A DNA stretch of 64,000 nt from Ustilaginoidea virens. Lineage: Eukaryota; Ascomycota; Sordariomycetes; Hypocreales; Clavicipitaceae. Position 1 is the stretch's first letter. The number at the start of each line of letters is the position of its first letter. Location of the stretch: contig NC_057316.1 in NCBI RefSeq assembly GCF_000687475.1, positions 2,666,001 through 2,730,000 on the forward strand, read 5' to 3'. The notes beneath the pieces were generated by a model that was not told the DNA's origin, did no database searches, and saw only the letters and a list, made by a program, of their open reading frames with translations. The translations under genes and the position numbers were made by a program. Positions 10,931 to 20,752 of the stretch are shown piece after piece.

Positions 10931-12441
10931 TTAGTTTTTTATGAGACGAGTAGATCGCCTTTTGTTCGAGGTCACATCTATCCCGGGAAGCTCGTCCTTC
11001 TCTTTCTTGACCTTGTCCGTCTTCCTCTTTTTGGAAGGGGGTTCTTTGAGTGTCCCGGTCCCGGTTGCCTTGGGCATGATCTTGGGTAGGACCTTGGGCC
11101 TCACTTCTTCCTTGTCTGCTCCTTTTTCCTCCGGAGACATTTCCACAACTTTCCCGCCGGGCACGACGTGCCCTGTCTTCTTCTGCAGGCCCGGAGCGTA
11201 GCAGCTGGTCCGGCCACCAACAGTAATAAAAGCCAGCTTCTCCCCGTTGGGAAGCTCCTGTGACGAGCCCTTGCTGCCTTTTCCCCAGCGGTAATTGAAA
11301 AGCCAGTCTTTGGGAAACTCGTCCGAATCCCCCAGCTTGTCCACCGCTGTTTGGCAAACGCGCCTGATGGATTCGTACAGTTGCTTGATTTGCACATCGG
11401 CGAAGGTGTCGCTGTACTGCTCGGGATGGAGCTTGGCTTGAAACAGTGTCTCGTCGGCGACCCAGTTCCCGATGCCGCTGATGACGGCTTGGTCGAGAAG
11501 GAGGGCCTTGACCGGAACATGGCGGGATTTCATCTTGCCACGCAAGAACTCCTCGGTGAATCTGTCCGTGTCGATGACGGGGTCCGGCCCGTTTTCCTTC
11601 AGCGGGGAATATTTCCGGATATCGGCGCCCGGGCAGTCCACCAGGCGGACTCGGCCGAAACGCCGGGCGTCCGTGAAAGCCGCCTCGGCAGCGTCTTTGC
11701 CGTGGGTCGAGAGGTGAAATTTCCAGTACTTGGGAGGCCATTGCTCGAGCTCGCCGTCTTTCAACTTTTTGTAGTAGTTTGTGTACGCCGTCTTTTCTCC
11801 CTTGACATGGAGCCATCCTTTGAATCGCAGTCAGGGCATTATCTGGGGGTAAAAGGGGGGGGGGGGGGCAAGAAACAAGAAATGAAGAGAAAAAAAAGAA
11901 AAAGAAAAAAAAAAGCGCTCGGCTGCAAAGACTTGCCTGTCATCCCAAAGTGCATGACCAAATGTGGCGGCTTTTCCAGCGTAATCCTATGCCGCGCAGA
12001 TGAACGGTGAATACTCATGGAATCCCACGCAGTTGGCCCGTTTCTCAAGCGCTCGAGTTGGCTCACCAGAAGTATTTTCCTTGGTTCCCGGCGGAAACAA
12101 TCTGCGCACAAAGGGGGAAAAAAAAAAAGAAAAAAAAAAAAAACCCGTGTCAGACGTGGGCCCTTGCTGGCGCCGTTTGGGCACGAAAACTCGCCTTGTT
12201 GTCTGTCAGTGCGGCCTCGACGGCGGCCGCTGTCGTGCCCGCTTTGCCGAACACATTGCTGTCGTCGACGGCAGATGCGCTCGCGATCCTCTTGCCCACC
12301 AGGTGGAGGCGAAGAAAGTGGACAATGCGGGCGACTGACACGGCGCAATTAGCCAGGACGTCTTGGGGCGAACGACGATGCATCTTGCTTTGTTTGTTTT
12401 TTTCTCTTTTTTTTTTTTTTACCTTCTGCAATCTCGGGCAT
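10931..12441 (-). CDS. Formamidopyrimidine-DNA glycosylase (Fpg/Nei family)
   Basis: Five exons on the minus strand: 12441-12423, 12334-12195, 12101-12067, 11986-11937 and 11817-10931; about 376 residues. The start gives MPEIAEV, placing the catalytic Pro2 and Glu3 of Fpg/Nei enzymes directly after the initiator Met. Joining exons restores GKYFWITLEKPPHLVMHFGMTGW. The helix-two-turn-helix is visible as ISGIGNWVADE followed by LHPEQYS. No Cys4 zinc finger follows, as in the plant and fungal 'zincless' branch, and the tail is Lys-rich (PSKKRKTDKVKKEK), probably nuclear. The enzyme excises oxidised purines and cleaves the AP site. Introns 2 and 4 begin with GC (GCGAGT at 12194, GCAAGT at 11936) and end in AG. 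The upstream region of about 0.2 kb is shared with the divergent snoRNA host gene. Confidence 0.9.
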
Positions 12442-12783
12442 GGTGAAATCCGGTCTGCGACGATCCAATCCCAACACCTGCTTGCGGGAAACTGGGAGAT
12501 TGACGTGGCCAAAGGCATCGATCGTCGTCGCATGCGACCTTTTGCCCAAGCCAGCGGTGACCTAACCAAAGTCTCCCAGCTCACGATCCCGACACGAAAG
12601 CACGTGATGTGGCTTACGTGATCAAAGCCTGCCTTCTCCACTCCAACACACAACTTTTGTTCGCGCCAATTTTTCTTCCCTCAGAAATAATTTCTGCTCC
12701 TTTGCCAACCATTGTTTCCGATGACTAGAATGTAAGTCTCTGCAAATCCGGGCTCGCATCCTCCATCCTCCTCCCGCCGCTCT

Positions 12784-12871
12784 CTTCTTCCTGATGACAA
12801 CATATACCGCAAACTAGAGTCTTTGACCACTTGGAATGAAAACTCTGTATTACACGTCAGTCTGAAAGAAG
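12784..12871 (+). ncRNA. Box C/D snoRNA, double guide (snR78 + snR72 equivalents)
   Basis: A terminal stem CTTCTT/AAGAAG (12784-12789 with 12866-12871) closes box C TGATGA (12792) and box D CTGA (12862). The element upstream of a D' box TTGA (12823) is CAAACTAGAGTC, exactly complementary to 25S GACTCTAGTTTG; the fifth base before D' pairs with the first U of GACUCU, yeast U2421, the snR78 target. Upstream of box D, CACGTCAG is complementary to 25S CTGACGTG; the fifth base before D pairs with A876, the snR72 target. The rRNA sequences and numbering are from memory. Confidence 0.88.
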
Positions 12872-13069
12872 CTGCTTTGTGACTGTCGAGAGAAGCCCCT
12901 TCTGCACTACAAAGTTCAAAAGAAAAAAAAAAATCAAAAATCTGTCGCTGACAATCTATTGTAGTCTAGCACAACACCCTCCAAGTGGATGGCCCTCGGA
13001 AACAATGTCAATAGCTCTGCCGTATCAAGCAGCGAGCGAGTGGTACGTGACCTCTGGACACCCTGCCCT

Positions 13070-13165
13070 CCTAGATCCTGATGATCATCTTTTGTATCAA
13101 TATACGCTGGAAATTACCGGCTGAGACTGTTCTCTGAAGATATTAAATGGCTATTTCTGACTGTT
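13070..13165 (+). ncRNA. Box C/D snoRNA, snR77-like (18S U578)
   Basis: Box C TGATGA is at 13079 and a CTGA box at 13121. The 8-base element AATTACCG just upstream is complementary to 18S CGGTAATT, and the fifth base before CTGA pairs with the U equivalent to yeast U578. With one bulged A, pairing continues into CTGG (18S CCAG). The C-to-CTGA distance is unusual: short for a full snoRNA if this is box D, long if it is D' with another CTGA at 13157 as box D. Ends are approximate. Confidence 0.7.
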
Positions 13166-13279
13166 CCTCGTCAACATTGCTTCCGTGTTGCTTTTGTCAG
13201 ACAGGATCAGACTAACTAATGTAACTGCAGATTAACAGACAAGGTACCTATTGCACCCGTATGCACTCCGTCGTGTACC

Positions 13280-13380
13280 TTGCTTCATGATGAAGCGGCA
13301 CTGGGCTCCGAAACAAAATCGCATGAGCAAGAAAAGCCACTTTGCGGCAGGCCTAGAAAACCTCGCCCACTGATTCAGCT
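13280..13380 (+). ncRNA. Box C/D snoRNA, snR76-like (25S C2197)
   Basis: Box C TGATGA at 13288, D' CCGA at 13308, a C'-like ATGA at 13323 and box D CTGA at 13370. GCACTGGGC (13298-13306) is complementary to 25S GCCCAGTGC; the fifth base before D' pairs with the third C of GCCC, which counts to C2197 in yeast numbering. The guide upstream of box D matches nothing I recognise. A hairpin CTTGCT/AGCAAG surrounds the first half. Ends are approximate. Confidence 0.8.
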
Positions 13381-13522
13381 TTCTCGGCACCTTATTCTTT
13401 CCATGAGCTATTGGAGTCAGACCTAACCATTTTTCTGGCAGTGTCTTGGGCAATTGCGTCGGCAATAATTCTCTGCCACTTGTGTCTGTGGTAAGTATTG
13501 ACATTGCAAACCTTGCTACCCA

Positions 13523-13610
13523 CCTTCCTGATGAAACCGATGACGAGTCTTATTCGGGTTTCCGATGCAGACACATCTTTTTTTTACCATTCATGCTTTC
13601 CTGACAGCTC
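13523..13610 (+). ncRNA. Box C/D snoRNA, snR75-like (25S G2288)
   Basis: Box C TGATGA at 13529, D' CTTA at 13549 and box D CTGA at 13601. GATGACGAG (13539-13547) is complementary to 25S CTCGTCATC and places G2288 opposite the fifth base before D'. Before box D, CCATTCATGC (13587-13596) is complementary to 25S GCATGAATGG, a few bases downstream of the same region, so this RNA may carry a second guide. No strong terminal stem is visible. Ends are approximate. Confidence 0.8.
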
Positions 13611-13718
13611 CTCAACATACTGCTCTCATGCAAGACCATTTCCGTGCATGTTGCTGACAAGAAGCTAGGCCGCGTTATTCGTAGGTCAGTCAATTATTGC
13701 CTGTATGCGGACACGTCC

Positions 13719-13807
13719 CCAGCCTGATGAACGCGAATGAAAATGACAAGCATATGTCCGAGCTTCGGCTACGACGACAACCCATCCGCTATTGTTTCTG
13801 ATCCCTG
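13719..13807 (+). ncRNA. Box C/D snoRNA, snR74-like (18S A28)
   Basis: Box C TGATGA at 13725, D' CCGA at 13758 and box D CTGA at 13798. The 12-base element GACAAGCATATG (13745-13756) is exactly complementary to 18S CATATGCTTGTC near the 5' end of 18S rRNA. The fifth base before D' pairs with A28. This is the longest exact rRNA match in the cluster together with that of the first snoRNA. Confidence 0.86.
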
Positions 13808-13944
13808 ATGGTTTCCGACTTTTGTTTGTTTCGCGCGATTTGGCGTAGGGCAATCTTGGCTGACCTGATGTTAGTTGACCGTGAAGCTCCACAAAGCCTG
13901 TATGTAGTAAGTTGCAACTCTCTTATTTGCCAGAACCCCTCTTG

Positions 13945-14034
13945 TTCGCATGATGCTACAAATATCACGACGGTCAACTTAGCCATATGCATTGATGACA
14001 CCGCCTATGACAAGGCACTTTTCCCTGATATCAC
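13945..14034 (+). ncRNA. Box C/D snoRNA, snR73-like (25S C2959)
   Basis: Box C TGATGC (one mismatch) at 13951, D' CTTA at 13978, C' TGATGA at 13993 and box D CTGA at 14025. TCACGACGGTC (13965-13975) is complementary to 25S GACCGTCGTGA; the fifth base before D' pairs with the first C of GACC, yeast C2959, in the peptidyl-transferase region. Ends are approximate. Confidence 0.82.
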
Positions 14035-14180
14035 AAACCTCGTACTCTATTTTGTCTTGGTTCACTTTGGGCTCGTGGCCTTGGGCTAACCTGGATTCAG
14101 GTTGTACGCGCGTTGTCGCATTGCATGGTACGATAAGTGTTTGCAACTGATTGAGCGATATGTCTTTTGAGGATTACAAG

Positions 14181-15099
14181 CGAATGGTGCCTCGAGGCCA
14201 GATTTTGTTTAGCTTTTTGCATAGAGACGAGAAGACGCAAAATACAAACATGACTTGCGAGCAGATCATTTGTCTCCGTAGCCAAGTGATTCATGTCCTA
14301 GCTGTGAATTTGAAGGCATGCGTCTCCGTGTTGTGCCCCGTGTATCCACCTGTACTGAGGCCAGAGTCTGCTGCCCTTGCAAGGTGCACCGGTGCGTAAT
14401 CTATTCGGATAGGCTGATGATGGTCGGCTGTCATGGTGCCGAAGCTGATGTTGATGTGTTGACGCTGATACTGACGCGTATGTTGATGCTGATGCCGAGC
14501 AGAGATGCCTGGCATTATCGGCACTTACTTGACTCGCACGTCCTTTCTACAGTAGGCAGACGTCCATGCAGACAGACGCACGGATACAGACTCGAGACTC
14601 CCATGCTCTCCTGGAATCACCCGCTCCCTTCCCCGGGTACACAACAATGTGTCAGCGCTTTCCATTACACGGAGGCCTCGCGTTCTGGCTACAGTACACG
14701 GCGGGACTGGGGCGCCGCGCGTCTTGCTGGCAAGTTTGCATTCCATCGTCACCGAGGCACCTGCACCTGCACCTAGACCTAGGTGGTAAAACGTAACGGG
14801 GTCAACAGTTGGTATCAAATTCATCAAGACTATCCAGCTCCAGTTTTGCATCAGGTCAAAAAGAATAAGATTCAAACCATTAATGGTAATCAAAATCGTG
14901 CGTGCGTGCGTCTTGTGGGCATACACACAAACACACACAACACGATAAAGACACTTTTTCTTTCAGAGAATGGCTCCCGCCTTTCCACCGGTGGGATCAA
15001 AAAGCCCGCAGACACCCATCCCAAACGACCGTATTAGGCACGAGGAGATTCCTCACGACGTCCTCCGCAGCTAGCAGAACCGTGCGTCAAATGTTTTTG
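14181..15099. other. Intergenic, downstream of the snoRNA host
   Basis: No gene is supportable. The true 3' end of the snoRNA host is unknown and may extend into this stretch. Several TGATG-rich segments near 14410-14500 resemble box C but lack matching rRNA antisense that I recognise. A palindromic CACCTAGACCTAGGTG-like run lies near 14770. Confidence 0.5.
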
Positions 15100-16738
15100 T
15101 CATGCTGCCGTAGGCTTCTTCTCGTCCAACATGGGAGTCATCGGTATCGCTTGGCCGCCAGTCACACCAGCCTCTTGGGCTCCGTGCCCTCCTTCCGCAG
15201 GCGCGGGCGCAGCAGCAGCAGCAGCAGCAGCAGCGGGCTGACTGCTCTTCTTCTCTGGCAACGGCGCAGAAGCACCCATGGCAGCAGCAGCAGCAGCAGC
15301 GTCAGCATCATCATCATCATCATTCTCCCCGGCAGAGCCCGGCGAATGTGGTTCGGCAGGCCCGGTTGCGCCGCAGACCTGTTGGATCACGTGGAACCAT
15401 TTCTGGGCATCTTCGGCAGTGTGCGCCTTGAACGCGAGCTCGGTGCTGCCGGTGAGCTTGGAGCTCACGGTACCGCTCTTATCCTTGCCCTTAACGTTGA
15501 ACTTGTCGCCGCTGGGGGCGCCGATGACGGCGTCGGGGAGGTACAGAGACAGCTCGGGTTTGGGATTCTGACGAAGGTCATCCGAATCCTTAAACTCGTG
15601 CAGCCACTTGGAGGGGGTCACGACGTAGTAACCTGCCGAGTAGCCCCAGGACAGCTTGTTTCGCGACTTGCGCTCCAGGGTACCCTCGATAAGGGGCTTG
15701 GTCGCGGCGTGGTCCATGTTGGGGAACTGGATGGAGTCGATGGAGCGAGGAGGGTCGTTGGGGTTGGCGAGGCGGTCCGAGCAACGCTGGGTAAAGTTCT
15801 GCCACTCAAAGTTCAGGGGGACGCACTGGACGGTTCCCAGCATGTCCTGGTACAGGGCGCGCGTCTTTTCGGCCTGGCCACCGGCGAGCTGGACGAAGGC
15901 TTCCACGGCTTGCTGGAAGACTTCAATGATGTGGGCCTCAAACGTCTGGAAATTGTTCTGGACCGCAACCAGGTCGTTGTGGTGGTTGTTCTCGGCCAAG
16001 ACCTGGGCGCTGAGGCGGTGCATGACGCCGCGGTGGACGACGTAGGGATCGTCGGCGGCGGAGATCTTGCCACCTGCGGAATCGTACGAGGCAGTCTGCT
16101 GCCCGAGAAGCTCAATCTGCTTCTGGGTGGTGTTGCGAAGCTTCTCCACCTCCTTGGCGCTGCTGTGAGCTCCGCTGTGGAGTTCCTTGGCCTTGTGTTT
16201 GATTTCCTTGTGCAGACGCTCGAGTATGGGTAGGACGGAGCCTTTGATGCTCTTCTCGGTCTCAATGTTGGTGTTGATCTGAGCTTGGGTATTGGATCGC
16301 ATATTCTCGAAGAAGCCGGCCACGCCGCCGAGGCTCTGATCAAAGTGGTGACCCTCGCGGAGGGGATTGGAGATGGTCTGGGGAAGGGGGGCAACGTTGG
16401 CTCGTTAACGGTGGACTACTGGCGACGAGGGAAACGAAATTCGTACCTTGAGGGCCTTTTCATACTCTTTTGCTTGACGGCCGTGAATCTTCTCGACGGC
16501 CGTGATATACTCCTCGATGTAGCCACAAGCATGCTTCCATGCCTGCAGACGTTCTGAGAGTAAACCAGCAGTCTTGGCCAAAGCTGTTAGGTGTCTGCAT
16601 CTCTGGATGCCCGAGCAAAGGTGCATGAGGTACACTCACAGTAGTAGGGTCAAAGTCGGGAACGGCATCGCCAGCATGCGAGCTGATGCCAGTAGCCGCT
16701 CTCGACGGCAAGGTCGTCGAGGTTGTGGGAGACGTCAT
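15100..16738 (-). CDS. Slm1-like F-BAR and PH domain protein (plasma-membrane TORC2 adaptor)
   Basis: Three exons on the minus strand: about 16738-16636, 16583-16447 and 16377-15100, about 505 residues. A helical N-terminal half (LLSERLQAWKHACGYIEEYI onward to about 260) fits the F-BAR region of Slm1/Slm2. It is followed by a PH domain (about 300-430) beginning LIEGTLERKSR and ending in a WFHVIQQVCG helix. The C-terminus is an Ala-rich low-complexity tail. In yeast these proteins bind PI(4,5)P2 and bring TORC2 substrates to the membrane near eisosomes. Exon 2 to exon 3 (GTACGA...CCCAG) is clean and yields TISNPLREGHHFDQSLGG. The exon 1 to exon 2 join is not: the strong donor GTGAGT at 16639 is out of phase with the acceptor at 16584, and the in-phase donor (GTGTAC, 16635) is weak and gives a 52-nt intron. 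Confidence 0.85.
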
Positions 16739-18486
16739 TGTTGCGGACGATGGCGATTCAAACGGAGTTTTGACGGATTGAATACTGATGCCCGTTGTAC
16801 TGCTCCGTACTCGGAATATGCGGTGCAGTTTGTTGTCGGCCTGGTTCCCAAGTCAACTGGATTGCATCAATTTCCAGGGTTCCGCAAAATAAACCAGGGT
16901 CAGTTGTGACGGGACAGGTTGACTGAACAGAATCCCGACACCCCCGCTTGGGCAACAAGAGTCCAGCCACGCTGAGAAAAAGCTGCGGCAAGCACCAGAG
17001 TGGAAATTAAAACAGAATTAAAACAACATTGAAGTCATCTGCCATGGCCCGCAGCAACAGGCTCGCGCTCGTGCCGTCATCAAAACGTAACAGGCTCTCT
17101 TAGTACAAGAGATTTGGACCAGTCCAGAACACAGACAGGCAGAGCAAACCAGGTTGAGGTTGAGGTTGAGGTTGTGCGCCGCACTGACTGCGGGGACGGG
17201 GGAGAGCGAGCAGACAGGAAGGAACCGGCCGAACCACCTACCCTAGCTCCTGCCTTCCTTCACCAGGTTCACGTCACGGTTCACCTTCTCTCGGCTGCTT
17301 GGCCCAAAGAAACAAAGGCGGGGGAAAAGAGGGGATTTTCTACCTTGAATGACCCGAGCCCCCCCCCAGCAAAAGGGGAAGAAGGGAAGAAGGGAAGAAG
17401 GAAAGAAAGCTCACGCAAAAATTATGGTCGACTTCCTCGAGTGGTCTAGTTTTGGCAAGCTGTTGGAATTCACAAAAGACGAGGCCACAGGGGTTTGATG
17501 ATGGGAAGATTGCCCAGGAGTTCTTTGCCTTAAGTATTCCGTGCCGAGGTTGTCCGTCCACGTTCATCTTCATCCCATGTTCGACAACCCACAATAGCTA
17601 GGTAAATAACTAAATAACAGCCGCAGACTAGGGGGCGGGGCAAGTGGTGGCGTGGTGGCGTGGTGGTGTGACGGTGTGGTGGTGACGTCAATGCGCAGCT
17701 CCTATTTCCAGATTGGTCCTGCCCGTTTTTGGTAGCTTGAAATGACAGCAAGCTGCAATGCAATAACCAATTGACCCGTTGGCACTCCGTACTTGATACT
17801 TGGTGCCACTTATGTTGTGTCACCTTTTTTTTTTTTGCTATACACCAGATGAAGACACCAGACCCATTCCAGCCCGAGGCCTTCTTGTCCGCAATCTTTC
17901 GGAAGAAATTAATCTAACTAATCGAACTAATCGAACTGATCGAATTCATCGACGGCTTTCCAGCGGCATGGAATGTTCTTGGCATAGATACTCAGAGATC
18001 GACTAGGGTGTGTGTGTTCCATCTCGGTTGCTTTCCACCTTCGACAGGCATGAACCCTCTCACCTCACGGTGAGCCGAGCCCTGGCCGTTAGGCTCCCCT
18101 GAGAATGGTGCAAAGTCCATGAACCCTATTTTCATCTGTCCACGCTTCCATTGACAAAAATCATCCTCCCATCACTATCTGTTCCTGTTTCTCTTCCGCT
18201 TGTGCAAAAGTCTTGAATTTTTTTCCCCTGTAAAAAGCGAAAAGGGAGGAAAAGAGAAAACGCCGCTAGCTTTATTACATATGTACATCTATCTATATTA
18301 GGTACCAGTCGGGAGAGAGAGTGACACACACACAAAAGAGAGAGGGAGAAGAAGAGTGAAATCACTTCACCCGAGCAGAATTCCATGCTCAAAGAGGTAA
18401 AACTAATCATGGAAAAAAATGCGCAAAATAAGCAAATCACTTGCCCAACATCATACAACGCCTCATTTGCACGTGGTGCCGCTGGT

Positions 18487-18530
<44 letters not shown>

Positions 18531-18612
18531 AGAATTCTGCTGCTCATATCCACGCCAGGGCATTACCCTGAAACTACATCATCAATTCAACGTTTTCCCC
18601 TGCTGCACCTCG
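16739..18612. other. Intergenic between Slm1-like gene and creD
   Basis: About 1.9 kb with no supportable gene. It includes tandem GAGGTT near 17155-17175, a GGTGGC-type repeat near 17645-17680, ATCGAACTA-like repeats near 17915-17945, and a 41-nt poly(A) at 18488-18528 not far downstream of the creD stop. Confidence 0.5.
18488..18528. repeat. Poly(A) tract, 41 nt
   Basis: Uninterrupted A run seen directly, about 85 bp beyond the stop codon of the minus-strand arrestin gene. Confidence 0.95.
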
Positions 18613-20752
18613 TCAGCGACACTGGCTGTCTGGGTTGGTCGGCACCGCCAGGGTCGCGTTTGATGCTGCGCGAGTAGCAACACCACTCTGCTCAGCGGTT
18701 CCGTCTCCGGATAAGGGGCCGAGAATTTCGACATTTCCATCCGTTGCCGGAGGTGTGCGAGGTGCGTGGAGGGCAGTCTCATAGTCCGGAACCAGTCCGG
18801 CTGTGGGTTGCGTCCAAGACCGTGCTGGCGTGCGCACCGCCGTGGCATAGCTCGGCACACGGTTCAGCTCTGCTAGTTCGGCCGCGTCGAGTTCAGCTTG
18901 CTCCGTTGGGTTTCTGGTCGACTCGTCCTCGCTGCTAGCTTTTCTCGTCAAGCTCATTGAGGGCGGTTCGGACCGTGGCGCGCAGCCGTGCAGTCCTGGT
19001 GCTGGTGATAGCCCGCCCGACGGGGATTGCGAGGGCATTGACGTGAAGGAGCGATTTCTGTGAGACGGGTCAAGTGATACATCTGCCAATCTGGACGAAA
19101 GAGCGGCCGGCGCTATCGTCCCACTGTGACCAGGACTAGTCAAATTCTCTACAGAGCCGCTCCTGGACTGAGCGTAAAACGGGCTGCTGACGCCCGACTG
19201 AACAGCCGGGGTTTGGAACCCGGAAATGTCGACATTCTCATAGAGTTGGTCCAACACGTGCTCGCCATAGCCTGGCGGTGCGATCGTTGCGTCCACGTTG
19301 GTGAGAGCGTTGCCGCCGTCTTGGGTCTGGCTCACCAGATTACCATGTTCGTCGAATGGTATGTGGGGGGAAATGAATATCGACACGGGCAGGGTGGCGC
19401 GAAGCTGTTGCCGAGTCAATGTCAGTTAACGGCAAACCCATAGTAAGCGGTGACGTGATGCCTGGGAAAATGCGTTGCATCGTCCTCCCTTCCCGTCCCC
19501 CCTCGCTCGTAACAAGGTCAACACACCTCCGAAACGTGGCCGTCAGGGTTTTTCAACGCGACAGTCAGTCTGATTTTGTGACGGACTTTGATCCCGTGGT
19601 GATTCAGGTCCTGGATGCACTGGCGTAGGCGTTTGGGCAATGGCAGAGGTTTTACCAGCGCCCAGCCCTCCTGGCCAGTGTCCTCGATCATGTCATGCCA
19701 ATCTTGTTCGCGGCTGACCCCAAAGCGCCAGGTAGCAACCCCGCGCTCTGTCTTGTGTTCACGCAAGCTGAGTCCTGTTGCGCCTTGAATCCAGCATTCG
19801 CGAACCTCAACCATCTTGGCCGTGATGTCCCCCAGTTCCAAGCCCTTCAGAAGGGGGGTGAACCGCATCCGCATGTGGATGGTGCCGCCGAAAACGACAG
19901 CCTTTTGTGGCATTATTATGGAATAGTCAAGCTTGTTGGGCCAGATGTTCTCCACGCTCATAGCATGTAGAAACTCTAGAGCGCCAGGCTCCAGAGTGCG
20001 GATGATGCGCAAATGCTTGTATGCGTGCAAGTCGTGTGCAAGCTTACCGCGGCTGATCGTGGCCTTGAGGCGGTATGTGATTGAAGCTTCTGGTATGCCC
20101 TCCACGCTTTCGGCCGTATCTCCCGGTAACAGAAACTCGAAAGGGTATTCGTAATTGCCGGTAGGAAGGGTCATGCTCTTCCCATGGACACCAACGAACG
20201 GTTGCCACCGATGGTCGAGAATCGTGGTGGTTTTGTCGACCTTTTGGCCTGAAATGCCGGGAGCGCTCGACCTATGTTCAGTCCATCTATGCGAGGAATC
20301 TTTTGTTAGACGTTTCATTGGTGAGATGAGAGTTAGCGTCTTGGACAGCATCATGATTGAAGCGTACGATAAACGCAGAGTGCCCACGAGGCGCAGGTGG
20401 ATGTCTTCTATGCGCAGCGGGGACGACAGGCAGAGAACTACAACCCCTTTGAGCAGCTGGCCGGACGCCTCATGGTCGTTTCCCCGAAAGACAATGAAGT
20501 CTTGATCGAGCCTGCAGGGAAAACAATGACATCAATGTTAGCGACCTCGGGGCTGGTGGGGGGGCTGGTGGGGGGAGCCATTCTGAAGAGGAAAAAAAAA
20601 AAAAACCCTAGGATCTGTATGCAAGAAGGCTCTCTCAAGTTTGAAAAAAGGTGATGGATGTTGAACAATCGCAAAGCGGTTCATAGCGCTTACCGTATAT
20701 CAAAGAGGCTACAACTGTGTCGGCCGGTTGAGAATGGTATAAATGATAGCAT
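18613..20752 (-). CDS. creD: Arrestin-related trafficking adaptor CreD
   Basis: Four exons on the minus strand: 20752-20694, 20511-20368, 20286-19527 and 19404-18613; about 584 residues. The joins restore SLFDIRLDQDFIVFRG at the N-terminus, then LRLSWTEH, and finally DGHVSE followed by LRATLPVSIF. The arrestin N and C folds occupy about 15-340, with the conserved AMSVENIWPNK segment. The tail is Ser/Thr/Pro-rich and has two PxY motifs, VPSYATA and VPDYETA, which are docking sites for WW domains of Rsp5/HulA ubiquitin ligases. In Aspergillus, CreD opposes the CreB-CreC deubiquitinase in carbon catabolite repression, and arrestins of this type direct transporter endocytosis. Length matches the family (about 600). 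Assignment to CreD rather than another ART rests on remembered similarity at the N-terminus. Confidence 0.88.

Larger units (their letters stand above)
12660..14180 (+). ncRNA. Non-coding snoRNA host gene with six snoRNA-bearing introns
   Basis: No coding frame is conserved, but six consecutive introns can be traced, each with donor, lariat signal and acceptor: 12732-12964 (GTAAGT, GCTGAC, TAG), 13043-13230 (GTACGT, ACTAAC, CAG), 13244-13441 (GTACCT, CCTAAC, CAG), 13491-13668 (GTAAGT, GCTGAC, TAG), 13681-13874 (GTAGGT, GCTGAC, TAG) and 13907-14100 (GTAAGT, GCTAAC, CAG). The exons between them are tiny (12-78 nt). Each intron encloses a box C/D element whose antisense matches rRNA. An intron-by-intron layout is the usual way such guides are released: splicing, debranching, then exonuclease trimming to the protein-bound core. 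Both outer ends are approximate. Exons of 12-13 nt are the least certain parts; an alternative acceptor for intron 2 is 13200. Confidence 0.82.

Noticed and set aside
12879..13124. Short open frames across the snoRNA cluster
   Set aside because: They cross the inferred introns and snoRNA boxes and have no conservation that I recognise; the region is better explained as non-coding.
14400..14510. TGATG-rich stretch as a seventh snoRNA
   Set aside because: Box C-like words recur, but no D box with rRNA antisense could be found and no intron signals frame it.
14902..16233. 443-residue frame (+) opposite the Slm1-like gene
   Set aside because: Mirror of the real F-BAR/PH gene on the minus strand; composed of Ser and Val/Leu runs from the reverse of Ala and Glu codons.
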